Positions 1 through 6,676 of a stretch of DNA of 6,676 nucleotides are shown one piece after another. The notes below the pieces were generated by a model. That model ran no database searches, was not told where the DNA came from, and saw nothing but the letters and a program-made list of their open reading frames with translations. The translations under genes and the position numbers were made by a program. Position 1 is the first letter of the stretch, and every line of letters begins with the position of its first letter. Source of the DNA: Thermoplasmata archaeon (GTDB lineage: Archaea; Thermoplasmatota; Thermoplasmata; Thermoplasmatales; Thermoplasmataceae); contig JAJZKX010000102.1 of NCBI GenBank assembly GCA_021850745.1, forward strand, positions 1 to 6,676. Reading direction: 5' to 3'.

Positions 1-2625
1 GAAACGGAAGAGTTTCAGGAAAAGAAGATAACAGAAGCCATATTCAAGGCAATGCTGTCTGTTGGAAAGGGAAATCTTGATGACGCTGAAATCCTGACAA
101 ACATAGTCGTCAAGACAATTTCAAAAATTCCAGGAAAAACGACTGTCGAGGATGTTCAGGATATCGTCATCAATGTGCTAATGAAGGAAAATTTGCAGGG
201 ACGAACATTCGCCGACGTTGCAGAATCGTACATTCTCTACCGCGACAACAGGAGAAGAATCAGGGAGGAAAAGAGGAGGATTGAGAGCACAATAAAAAAC
301 ATAAAGCCTTCAGGCGCACAGCATGCCAAAAGCTCAGGAATGACCGAAACATTGCAGCTTGATCTGAAACTGATGCCAACTTCCGTCACCAACAGGCATG
401 GACAGAGGGTGCCGATTGATGTCGGAAAAATAAGAGAAGTGGTTTCAGAGGCATGCAGGGGTCTCCACGGGATCGATCCACTCGTACTGGAAATGGATTC
501 ACAAATTCATTTTTATGACGGAATCTCAACACGGAAGATACAGGAAACATTGATACGTGTTGCGAATGAAAAAACCAGCGTCCAGCAGCCAAACTGGACC
601 ATGGTCGCCGCAAGGCTCCTCCTTCATGATCTTTACAGGGAGGCATCAAGGAACAGGCGGGAAGAATTCAGGAAATATGGAAGTTTCTACAATCTCATAA
701 AAAAGCTTACAGAAATAGGCAGGTATGATCCAAGAGTCCTGCAGCAATATTCAGAATCTGACCTGGAAGAGCTTGGATCGTATATCAAGCCGGAGAGGGA
801 TGAACTTTTCACCTTTGCTGGTGTGAAACACCTGAGCGACAGATACTGCATAAAGGGCCTGGATAATGAGACTCTTGAACTACCGCAGGAAGCTTTCATG
901 GGGATCTCTGCATTCCTTGCCCTGGCTGAGAAACCACAAGAAAGGTTGAAGTGGGCGAAGAAGTTCTATGACGTGCTTTCCAACCTGTATATTACAATGG
1001 CAACGCCGACACTTGCCAACGCGAGAAGAACCAACGGACAGTTGAGTTCATGCTTCATCGATACGCCAGAGGATTCACTTGAAGGTATCTTTGACGGCCT
1101 AAGGACATTTTCAAAGGTATCCCAGAATGGTGGGGGGATGGGAGTATATATAGGAAAGCTGAGAAGCCTTGGCAGTTCCATAAGAGGATATAAGGGTGCG
1201 GGAAGCGGTGTTGTGCCATGGGTGAGGTTGTACAACGATACTGCGGTATCAGTCAACCAGCTGGGTCAGAGAGCCGGTGCAGCAAGTATCTGGCTGGATA
1301 TCTGGCATAAGGATATTCTTGATTTCCTTGACCTTAAGACAAATAGCGGTGATGACCGCAGGAAAGCGCATGACATTTTCCCAAGCATTTGTGTTCCAGA
1401 TAAATTTTACAGGGAACTTGAGGTCGACGGGAACTGGTACCTGTTTGATCCCCACGAAATAGTCGAAAAGAAGGGTTACGCACTTGAGGATTTCTACGGT
1501 GAGGAATGGGAAAGAAGGTATGATGAATTGTGCTCCGACGAATCAATATCAAAGAAGATACTTCCTGCCCTGGATATAATGGCATCTATCCTGAAGAGCC
1601 TTTACGAAACCGGAGGACCATTCATTTTCAACAGGGATACCGTTAACAGGTTAAATCCAAACAAGCACGCCGGGATGATTTATTCATCAAACCTGTGTAC
1701 CGAGATATGCCAGAACATGTCGTCAACAAAACTTGAGGAAACCAGAATTGATGGCGATAAGATCGTGGAGGTTTACTCTCCCGGTGATCTCGTTGTGTGC
1801 AATCTATCCTCAATAAATTTGGGAAGGACAGATTCCATTGAAAAGATCAATGATGTTGTACCCGTCCAGGTAAGGATGCTTGACAATGTCATTTCCATGA
1901 ACAATCTTCCGCTGGAACAGGCGACAAGAACAAACATGCGTTACCGTGCCATTGGCGTTGGCATATCAGGATACCATCAATTTCTCGCAAACAGGGGAAT
2001 TGATTGGGAATCAGAGGAGCATCTGCTGGCAATTGATGAGATTTTCGAGGAAATCAACTATGTTGCAATTAAAACTTCCATGGAACTTGCGGTGGAACGG
2101 GGAAAGTATCCCCTCTTTGACGGGAGCGACTGGGATAGCGGTGAATATTTCAAGCTCAGGAACTACAATTCAGGAAGGTGGAAAGACCTAGCTGAAAAGG
2201 TTCATAGGAATGGCATCAGGAATGGATACATCATGGCGATTGCCCCAACAGGTTCAACATCTGTTATTGCGGGATCAACCGCAGGCATTGACCCGATATT
2301 CAAGCCTGTATTTGTTGAGGAAAAGAAAGGATTCTTAATCAAGCAGGTAGCCCCGGACATGAATCCACACACGCTTCCCTTTTACAAAGGAGCGCACAAG
2401 ATCGATCAGATGTGGAGCATCAGGGCAGCCGCAATCAGGCAGAGGCACCTTGATCAATCCCAGTCCATGAATATCTATGCAACCGAAGGCATGGATGAGC
2501 AGGCTTTCCTGAATCTTTATTACGAGGCATGGAGGCTTGGCGTCAAGACTGTCTATTATTTCAGGAATTTTACCGCAGACGAGGATTCTGACGATGATCC
2601 ATCATGTGAGGCTTGCCAGGCGTAG
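1..2625 (+). CDS. nrdA: Class I ribonucleoside-diphosphate reductase, large (alpha) subunit, two ATP cones; 5' end outside window
   Basis: Reduces ribonucleoside diphosphates to deoxyribonucleotides in the cytoplasm together with NrdB. The frame is open to base 1, and the 17 codons before the first ATG (52) already read as ATP-cone sequence (EFQEKKITEAI), so the true start lies upstream and 874 residues are visible. Numbered from base 1: outer ATP cone about 1-95, linker, inner ATP cone about 127-217, then the ten-stranded barrel. The part after the linker is close to the 761 residues of E. coli NrdA. Catalytic residues are present: the redox cysteine in SSC (base 1051, C225 equivalent), SNLCTE with Asn/Cys/Glu at 1690, 1696 and 1702 (N437, C439, E441), the partner cysteine in VVCNLSS (1798, C462), the radical-relay pair YY (2554-2559), and a C-terminal CEAC pair (2605-2616) for reduction by thioredoxin or glutaredoxin. 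E. coli spaces that last pair CX4C; here it is CXXC. nrdB follows 8 bp downstream, which excludes a B12-dependent class II enzyme. Confidence 0.95.
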   Translation, partial: ETEEFQEKKITEAIFKAMLSVGKGNLDDAEILTNIVVKTISKIPGKTTVEDVQDIVINVLMKENLQGRTFADVAESYILYRDNRRRIREEKRRIESTIKNIKPSGAQHAKSSGMTETLQLDLKLMPTSVTNRHGQRVPIDVGKIREVVSEACRGLHGIDPLVLEMDSQIHFYDGISTRKIQETLIRVANEKTSVQQPNWTMVAARLLLHDLYREASRNRREEFRKYGSFYNLIKKLTEIGRYDPRVLQQYSESDLEELGSYIKPERDELFTFAGVKHLSDRYCIKGLDNETLELPQEAFMGISAFLALAEKPQERLKWAKKFYDVLSNLYITMATPTLANARRTNGQLSSCFIDTPEDSLEGIFDGLRTFSKVSQNGGGMGVYIGKLRSLGSSIRGYKGAGSGVVPWVRLYNDTAVSVNQLGQRAGAASIWLDIWHKDILDFLDLKTNSGDDRRKAHDIFPSICVPDKFYRELEVDGNWYLFDPHEIVEKKGYALEDFYGEEWERRYDELCSDESISKKILPALDIMASILKSLYETGGPFIFNRDTVNRLNPNKHAGMIYSSNLCTEICQNMSSTKLEETRIDGDKIVEVYSPGDLVVCNLSSINLGRTDSIEKINDVVPVQVRMLDNVISMNNLPLEQATRTNMRYRAIGVGISGYHQFLANRGIDWESEEHLLAIDEIFEEINYVAIKTSMELAVERGKYPLFDGSDWDSGEYFKLRNYNSGRWKDLAEKVHRNGIRNGYIMAIAPTGSTSVIAGSTAGIDPIFKPVFVEEKKGFLIKQVAPDMNPHTLPFYKGAHKIDQMWSIRAAAIRQRHLDQSQSMNIYATEGMDEQAFLNLYYEAWRLGVKTVYYFRNFTADEDSDDDPSCEACQA

Positions 2626-2629
2626 GTGG
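2624..2629 (+). promoter_or_regulatory. Ribosome binding site of nrdB, overlapping nrdA stop
   Basis: AGGTGG begins within the TAG stop of nrdA and lies 4 nt before ATG 2634. It matches the GGTG core of archaeal and bacterial Shine-Dalgarno sequences and decides the nrdB start. Its overlap with the stop codon suggests that translation of the two subunits is coupled. Confidence 0.65.
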
Positions 2630-2633
2630 TAAA

Positions 2634-3683
2634 ATGGAACATAAAAAGTTATTTAACCCGGATGGTACAAGAGAAAGGTCAAAGCAAAGGCTCGTTGGAG
2701 GGCCATCAACCAACCTGCTGGAATTCGACAACTGCAAGTATTCATGGTCGGAGCCCCTATATAAAAAAATGAGGAGCTTTTTCTGGATTCCGGATGAACT
2801 TCCCCTTGTGGACGATAAGAAGCAATATTCCTCACTTACTCCTGAGGAACAGGAGGCGTACAAGAAAACATTGTCTTTCCTCATATTCCTGGATAGTATC
2901 CAGATCGATAATTTAGGCGCAATTGCATCGTATATCACTGCGCCAGAGGTCACAGCCTGCCTGAAGGCTCAGGCATTCTTCGAAACCATACATGCACAGA
3001 GTTATGATTATCTTCTTACGTCCGTGGTTGACCATCTCACCAGGGATGCTGTTTACGATATGTGGAGGGAAGATGAGCATCTCGCAAAGAGGAACAGGTT
3101 CATAACAGATCTCTATGAGGAATTTATCAATCATCCGACCCCGGAGAATTTTATCAGGTCGTGCATGGCCGATTTCCTTCTTGAGGGAATATATTTCTAC
3201 AGTGGTTTTGCCTTTTTCTACACGCTTGGAAGACAGGACAAGATGGGGGGAACCGTGAGCATGATAAGGTTGATCCAGCGTGATGAGAATACACATCTTG
3301 CTCTGTTCACCCATATAATGAGGACATTGAGGGAAGAAAACCCGGAATGGTTTGATGAGAAAATGATGGATGAACTTTCAGGCATGATAAGAACGGCGGT
3401 GGAACATGAAATCAGCTGGGGAAAGTATGTCACTCAGAACCAGATACTCGGTCTCAGCGACCAGGCTATTGAGGCGTATATCAAGTACCTTGGAAATGTG
3501 AGAAGCCAGGCCATTGATCTTCCGGAACTCTACCCGGAAGCAAGGAACAATCCCCTTTCATGGATCGATTCCTACTCATCAATGAATTCAACCAAGACCG
3601 ATTTCTTTGAAAGGCGTGTAACCAATTACACCAAGACAGGTACGGGAATAAATTTGGGAAAACTCAGGCCACCCCAAAAATAA
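2634..3683 (+). CDS. nrdB: Class I ribonucleotide reductase, small (beta) subunit, radical-generating
   Basis: Ferritin-like subunit that houses the dinuclear metal site and the stable tyrosyl radical used by NrdA. I chose ATG 2634 (349 aa) because AGGTGG (2624-2629), which overlaps the nrdA stop, sits just before it. A TTG at 2613 would add seven residues but has no comparable ribosome site and lies inside nrdA. With this start the metal ligands are D87 (LDSIQ), E117 and H120 (FETIH), E184 (LLEGIYFY), and E218 and H221 (RDENTH). The radical tyrosine is Y124 (HAQSY), and W51 and D217 match the E. coli transfer residues W48 and D237. A C-terminal tyrosine (Y332) sits 17 residues from the end, where Y356 would be expected. 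The tail ends LGKLRPPQK, basic rather than acidic or aromatic, which is unusual. The tyrosine makes Chlamydia-type class Ic unlikely. Iron or manganese cannot be decided from the sequence, but the two-cone NrdA favours class Ia. It is probably co-transcribed with nrdA. Confidence 0.95.
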   Translation: MEHKKLFNPDGTRERSKQRLVGGPSTNLLEFDNCKYSWSEPLYKKMRSFFWIPDELPLVDDKKQYSSLTPEEQEAYKKTLSFLIFLDSIQIDNLGAIASYITAPEVTACLKAQAFFETIHAQSYDYLLTSVVDHLTRDAVYDMWREDEHLAKRNRFITDLYEEFINHPTPENFIRSCMADFLLEGIYFYSGFAFFYTLGRQDKMGGTVSMIRLIQRDENTHLALFTHIMRTLREENPEWFDEKMMDELSGMIRTAVEHEISWGKYVTQNQILGLSDQAIEAYIKYLGNVRSQAIDLPELYPEARNNPLSWIDSYSSMNSTKTDFFERRVTNYTKTGTGINLGKLRPPQK

Positions 3684-3688
3684 CGGGC

Positions 3689-5284
3689 TCAGTCAGGAGG
3701 ATTCAGGTATACCTCGATAAGGTTGACACCCTTTCTCTTCCTGGCCTCGGAAAAAGCTTTCGAAAATTTCCCTTTTTTATCAACAAGATAGTGATTTCCC
3801 TTGAAACTGGAAGTAAGAAGTGAAAAATCCGGATTTGTGAATGAAATATATTCAGGCTTGAACCCCATGTCTCGCTGCTTTTTTTCTATCAGGCTGTATC
3901 TCCTGTCATTAAAGACAATATACACAAAGTCAAGGCCAAGCCTGTACGCTGTTTCCATTTCCTGAACATTCATCAGGAATCCGCCATCTCCACCGATTCC
4001 AATAATTTCATTATGCGGTAATGTGAGCTTGGCTGCAATACAGGCTGGAAGTGATGCACCCATCGATGCGAATCCATTGTATATTATGGTTCTTCCAGGT
4101 TTCCTGGGATGAAACCATCTGGATACCCACACCTTGTGCAGGCCTACGTCTGATATTACTATACTATCATCTTTGACGTTTTCGGTGAGCACCCTCATCA
4201 CTTCCTTTGGGATTGTCTCAAATTCAACATTGGAAGATAACATTTCCTCCAGCCGTCTCTTCCTGATTTCATCATGGAGCACCGTATCCAGCCTTTGTTC
4301 AACGCTCCTACTCAGGTTCTCCATGGTATTTCCGATGTCGCCTGTCAGATCATATACCGGCTGGAAGTGCATGTCACTTTCCGATGGATAGGTATGGATA
4401 TTGATTATTCTCCTTGATTGATCCTCATTCCACACAGCAGGGTCATATTCCACAAGATCAAAGCCTATGGCGATTATGAGATCAGATGAATGAAGGGGGC
4501 GCATTCCTTCTGAGTAAGGTTTGCCACCAACCGCAAAAAGATTCTTTGGATCATTGAATGATAGTATCCCTTTTGCCATGAAAGTTGTGACAAGGGGAAT
4601 CCCGGTCTTGATGACAAATTTAGCAACTGAGTCCCAAGCCTTACTTCTTATGATCCCGTTTCCGGCAAGGATAACAGGGTTGGTTGAATGGTTTATAATT
4701 TTCGCAGCACTTTTGATCAAGGGAGAAGGCACAAAAGGTCTCTCCATTTGAGGGGGCTTCAGAAATCCCGCGGATTCAGCGTCGGATGCTGCCACATCCT
4801 CACTCAATTGTATGTGTGTAGCGCCAGGTTGATCCTGCATGCTGACGCTGAACGCTTTCCTGACAATTTCCGGGATAGTGTCTGCCACAATGACCGGCTG
4901 GTTGTATTTTGTTATTCCTGAAAATAATGCAATTGTGTTCACATTCTGGTGTGATTCCTTATGCAATCTCTCTCTTGACGCCTGGCCTGTTATTGCTACA
5001 AGGGGTACCTTGTCAAGATGTGCATTTGCCACTCCGGTAATAAGATTCGTTGCGCCCGGTCCGAGCGTAGAAAGGCAGACACCGGGTTTTCCGGTTAATC
5101 TTCCATAGGCATCAGCCATGAATGCCGCCCCCTGTTCGTGCCTAGTAAGAATGAATTTGATCGTTGATCGTGATATTGAATCGAGCAGATCTATATTTTC
5201 TTCTCCCGGCAGGCCAAAAACATAATCGACCTCTTCATTTTCCAGAGCCTTCACAAAAAGGTCACTCGCCTTCACAATTTTCAC
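3689..5284 (-). CDS. Thiamine-diphosphate-dependent enzyme, acetolactate synthase-like; possible 2-oxoglutarate decarboxylase
   Basis: A 531-aa TPP enzyme with the usual three domains: PYR about 1-165, central about 190-325, PP about 355-525. The catalytic glutamate is E50 in RHEQGAAF. The TPP/Mg motif runs from GDGG (432) to N459-D460. Start is GTG 5284, which overlaps the stop of the upstream dehydrogenase (GTGA), with AGGAG (5287-5291) two bases before it. The central domain reads IGFDLVEYDPAVWN, close to the FAD-independent AlsS pattern, and lacks the RFDDR signature of FAD-containing biosynthetic enzymes. No small regulatory subunit and no ilvC or ilvD is beside it, which argues against branched-chain amino acid synthesis. 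By family it could condense two pyruvates to acetolactate. Coupling to an SSADH-like dehydrogenase, and the GLPGEEN opening that I recall from cyanobacterial homologues, suggest instead non-oxidative decarboxylation of a 2-oxoacid, perhaps 2-oxoglutarate, to an aldehyde. Family assignment is firm; substrate is inference. Confidence 0.88.
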   Translation of the reverse strand: MKIVKASDLFVKALENEEVDYVFGLPGEENIDLLDSISRSTIKFILTRHEQGAAFMADAYGRLTGKPGVCLSTLGPGATNLITGVANAHLDKVPLVAITGQASRERLHKESHQNVNTIALFSGITKYNQPVIVADTIPEIVRKAFSVSMQDQPGATHIQLSEDVAASDAESAGFLKPPQMERPFVPSPLIKSAAKIINHSTNPVILAGNGIIRSKAWDSVAKFVIKTGIPLVTTFMAKGILSFNDPKNLFAVGGKPYSEGMRPLHSSDLIIAIGFDLVEYDPAVWNEDQSRRIINIHTYPSESDMHFQPVYDLTGDIGNTMENLSRSVEQRLDTVLHDEIRKRRLEEMLSSNVEFETIPKEVMRVLTENVKDDSIVISDVGLHKVWVSRWFHPRKPGRTIIYNGFASMGASLPACIAAKLTLPHNEIIGIGGDGGFLMNVQEMETAYRLGLDFVYIVFNDRRYSLIEKKQRDMGFKPEYISFTNPDFSLLTSSFKGNHYLVDKKGKFSKAFSEARKRKGVNLIEVYLNPPD

Positions 5285-6603
5285 TGCTCCTGGATCCAGA
5301 CAGTTTTCTTATTAGTGAATTCCAGCAATCCATGCCTTGATAGTTCCCTTCCGACACCACTTCTCTTGATTCCGCCGAAGGGCAACCTGGGATCGGATGC
5401 CACTATCTTGTTCACAAAGACCATTCCCGCTTCTATTCCTCGTACGTACTCCTCAGCATCTGATGGTTCCCCCCAGATGGAAGCACCCAGCCCAAAATCA
5501 AGCCCATTTGCGATGCTCAGAGCCTCTTCCTTTGTGGAGAATTTCTTCAGGAGGGCGACCGGCCCAAACACTTCATCGCTGTAAGTGCTCCTGAGATCAA
5601 CGATTGTTGGAGGAATAAGGTTGCCAGACACCTCACCGTATGAAGAAACTGATCCTAATTTTTTCAACTCCTCAATCTGATTCAATAATATGTCGCTTTG
5701 GGAATCTGAGGAAACCGGGCCGAGATACGTTTCAGGATCCATTTGGTCTCCCATGCTGACAGATCTAAAGGCTTCCTCAAGTTCAGAATGAAATTCCGAA
5801 TATATTTTCTCATTAACAATGAAACGTTTGGATGCTATGCAACTCTGCCCATTATTCTGTAACCTTCCAAGGGCTGCGTTCTTTGCTGCTTTCCTTATAT
5901 CCGCGGATTCGAGAACTATGAAAGGATCGGAGCCACCCAGTTCAAGAACAACTTTCTTTATGTGCTTGGCTGCCTCCATATAAATCTGCATTCCAACATC
6001 GGTTGATCCGGTAAAGGAAACTCCATCTGAATGCCTGATCAGGTTAAGTGCGGAAGAACCTTTTACAAATATGGATCTGAAATTTGGGGTGGCGAAAATT
6101 TCCTCTATTTTCTTGCTTGAACCAGATACTATGGATGCATGCTTCAGGATCACGGTATTGCCAGACAGCATGGCTGGGATTGCTGCCCTTGCAACCTGCC
6201 ATAATGGATAATTCCACGGCATTATGAGATATATCACGCCAAGAGGTTCAAAGCTGATATAACTCCTTGAAGCTTCAGTGGCAACATTTTCGTCAGACAG
6301 GAATTCATGGGCATGGGATGCGAAATATTCAATCATGTTTATCGTCTTCTCGATTTCGGCCCTGCTCTGGGTAATTGGCTTTCCCATTTCCTGGGACATT
6401 ATTTGGGCAAGCTCTTCCTTTCCCCTGTTCATTTCAGGTATGAGCTGGTTCTTCATGTATTGGACGCGGTCATCCAGGCTCCTGGCCCATGATTTCTGGT
6501 TTGCCCTTGATAACTTGAATATTTCGAGTGCCTCGTTTTCATTTGTCACTTTAATTTTTTTTACGATTTCCCCATTATAGGGGTTACGAGTTTCCAATTC
6601 CAT
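5281..6603 (-). CDS. NAD(P)-dependent aldehyde dehydrogenase, succinate-semialdehyde dehydrogenase (GabD1/Sad) type
   Basis: Oxidises an aldehyde, probably succinate semialdehyde, to the carboxylate in the cytoplasm. I chose ATG 6603 (440 aa): it puts RNPYNGE right after the start, as in GabD1-type proteins that begin with a few residues before INPATGE, and it has a TATA-like element at the right distance. An upstream ATG at 6654 would add 17 residues (MNGYSRK...) with no family match and no ribosome site. From 6603: MPWN with oxyanion N131, LKHAS with K154, general base E221 in LELGGSDPF, nucleophile C255 in NNGQSC, and E344 in EVFGP. KHAS has serine where strict NAD enzymes have glutamate, so NADP use is plausible. 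The MPWNYPLWQ, GGSDPF and NNGQSC blocks closely follow mycobacterial GabD1 and E. coli Sad. It does not look like the longer Thermoplasma/Picrophilus glyceraldehyde dehydrogenases, though the substrate is unproven. First gene of a two-gene unit with the TPP enzyme. Confidence 0.9.
   Translation of the reverse strand: MELETRNPYNGEIVKKIKVTNENEALEIFKLSRANQKSWARSLDDRVQYMKNQLIPEMNRGKEELAQIMSQEMGKPITQSRAEIEKTINMIEYFASHAHEFLSDENVATEASRSYISFEPLGVIYLIMPWNYPLWQVARAAIPAMLSGNTVILKHASIVSGSSKKIEEIFATPNFRSIFVKGSSALNLIRHSDGVSFTGSTDVGMQIYMEAAKHIKKVVLELGGSDPFIVLESADIRKAAKNAALGRLQNNGQSCIASKRFIVNEKIYSEFHSELEEAFRSVSMGDQMDPETYLGPVSSDSQSDILLNQIEELKKLGSVSSYGEVSGNLIPPTIVDLRSTYSDEVFGPVALLKKFSTKEEALSIANGLDFGLGASIWGEPSDAEEYVRGIEAGMVFVNKIVASDPRLPFGGIKRSGVGRELSRHGLLEFTNKKTVWIQEQ
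5287..5291 (-). promoter_or_regulatory. Ribosome binding site for the TPP enzyme GTG start
   Basis: AGGAG on the - strand lies inside the last codons of the aldehyde dehydrogenase, 2 nt before GTG 5284. The spacing is short. With the GTGA stop/start overlap it points to translational coupling. The next in-frame methionine is residue 55, beyond the catalytic glutamate, so the GTG start is required. Confidence 0.55.
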
Positions 6604-6622
6604 GATTAAATATTCTATCAGA

Positions 6623-6639
6623 TGATAAAGTATTTTCCT
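6623..6639 (-). promoter_or_regulatory. Candidate archaeal BRE/TATA promoter for the dehydrogenase-TPP enzyme operon
   Basis: On the - strand a purine-rich AGGAAAA (6639-6633, BRE-like) precedes CTTTATCA (6630-6623, TATA-like). The centre of the TATA-like part is about 24 nt before the A of ATG 6603. That places transcription start at or next to the start codon, as in leaderless archaeal mRNAs, and agrees with the absence of a Shine-Dalgarno there. The match to TTTATATA is only partial. Confidence 0.38.
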
Positions 6640-6676
6640 AGAATAACCATTCATTAGTCAAAAAGGTGTGATGACA

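Noticed and set aside
2613..2633. A TTG start for nrdB seven codons upstream, overlapping the end of nrdA.
   Set aside because: ATG 2634 has AGGTGG directly before it; the TTG has no comparable site and adds only nrdA-overlapping residues.
2570..3314. Two antisense reading frames of about 130 codons opposite nrdB.
   Set aside because: They lie fully opposite strongly conserved nrdB sequence, have no recognisable domain, and no start signals; they are shadows of the real gene.
3674..3683. A run of five T on the - strand just past the TPP enzyme stop.
   Set aside because: Too short, and it encodes the last residues and stop of nrdB; no hairpin is evident.
3771..3780. A run of six T on the + strand about 90 bases past the nrdB stop, a possible U-tract terminator.
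   Set aside because: It lies inside the conserved 3' part of the opposite gene and is only one short run; chance is as likely.
6604..6614. An AT-rich AATATTTAATC stretch directly before ATG 6603, looking like a TATA box.
   Set aside because: It would put transcription start about 20 bases inside the gene, with no suitable start codon following; the element at 6623-6639 fits better.
1..6676. CRISPR arrays, tRNA or rRNA genes, insertion sequences, long repeats or phage genes.
   Set aside because: Nearly every base is in one of four conserved metabolic genes, and I saw no repeat arrays, RNA-like structures or transposase motifs.

Overview
The window holds four long genes packed nearly end to end, in two convergent pairs. 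On the + strand are the two subunits of a class I ribonucleotide reductase. The large subunit nrdA is cut by the left edge of the window, and the complete small subunit nrdB follows 8 bp after it. On the - strand, read from the right edge inward, are a short-form aldehyde dehydrogenase of the succinate-semialdehyde dehydrogenase (GabD1/Sad) type and a thiamine-diphosphate enzyme of the acetolactate synthase-like family. These two overlap by 4 bp (GTGA). The two pairs meet tail to tail with only 5 bp between stop codons.

The organism looks archaeal. Arginine codons are dominated by AGG/AGA and ATA isoleucine is frequent. The only visible promoter candidate is a purine-rich/TATA-like element about 24 nt before a start codon that has no Shine-Dalgarno, which fits a leaderless archaeal transcript. 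The base composition looks moderate (mid-40s % GC by eye, not computed). A Thermoplasmata-like archaeon is my best guess, but this is inference. The enzymes themselves resemble bacterial families, so past transfer is possible.

NrdA carries two ATP-cone modules in front of a normal-length catalytic core. NrdB retains all six metal ligands and the radical tyrosine, so the pair should make deoxyribonucleotides by an oxygen-dependent class I mechanism. The outer cone looks canonical. The inner cone has lost several residues that bind nucleotide in E. coli NrdA.

The most interesting point is the - strand pair. The TPP enzyme would usually be labelled acetolactate synthase, but it lacks the FAD-type signature and has no ilvN, ilvC or ilvD beside it. 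It is translationally coupled to an SSADH-like dehydrogenase. Cyanobacteria have a comparable gene pair (2-oxoglutarate decarboxylase annotated as acetolactate synthase, plus SSADH) that replaces 2-oxoglutarate dehydrogenase in the TCA cycle. I propose the same 2-oxoglutarate -> succinate semialdehyde -> succinate bypass here as a testable hypothesis. Non-coding DNA is limited to 2626-2633, 3684-3688 and the 73 bases after 6603.
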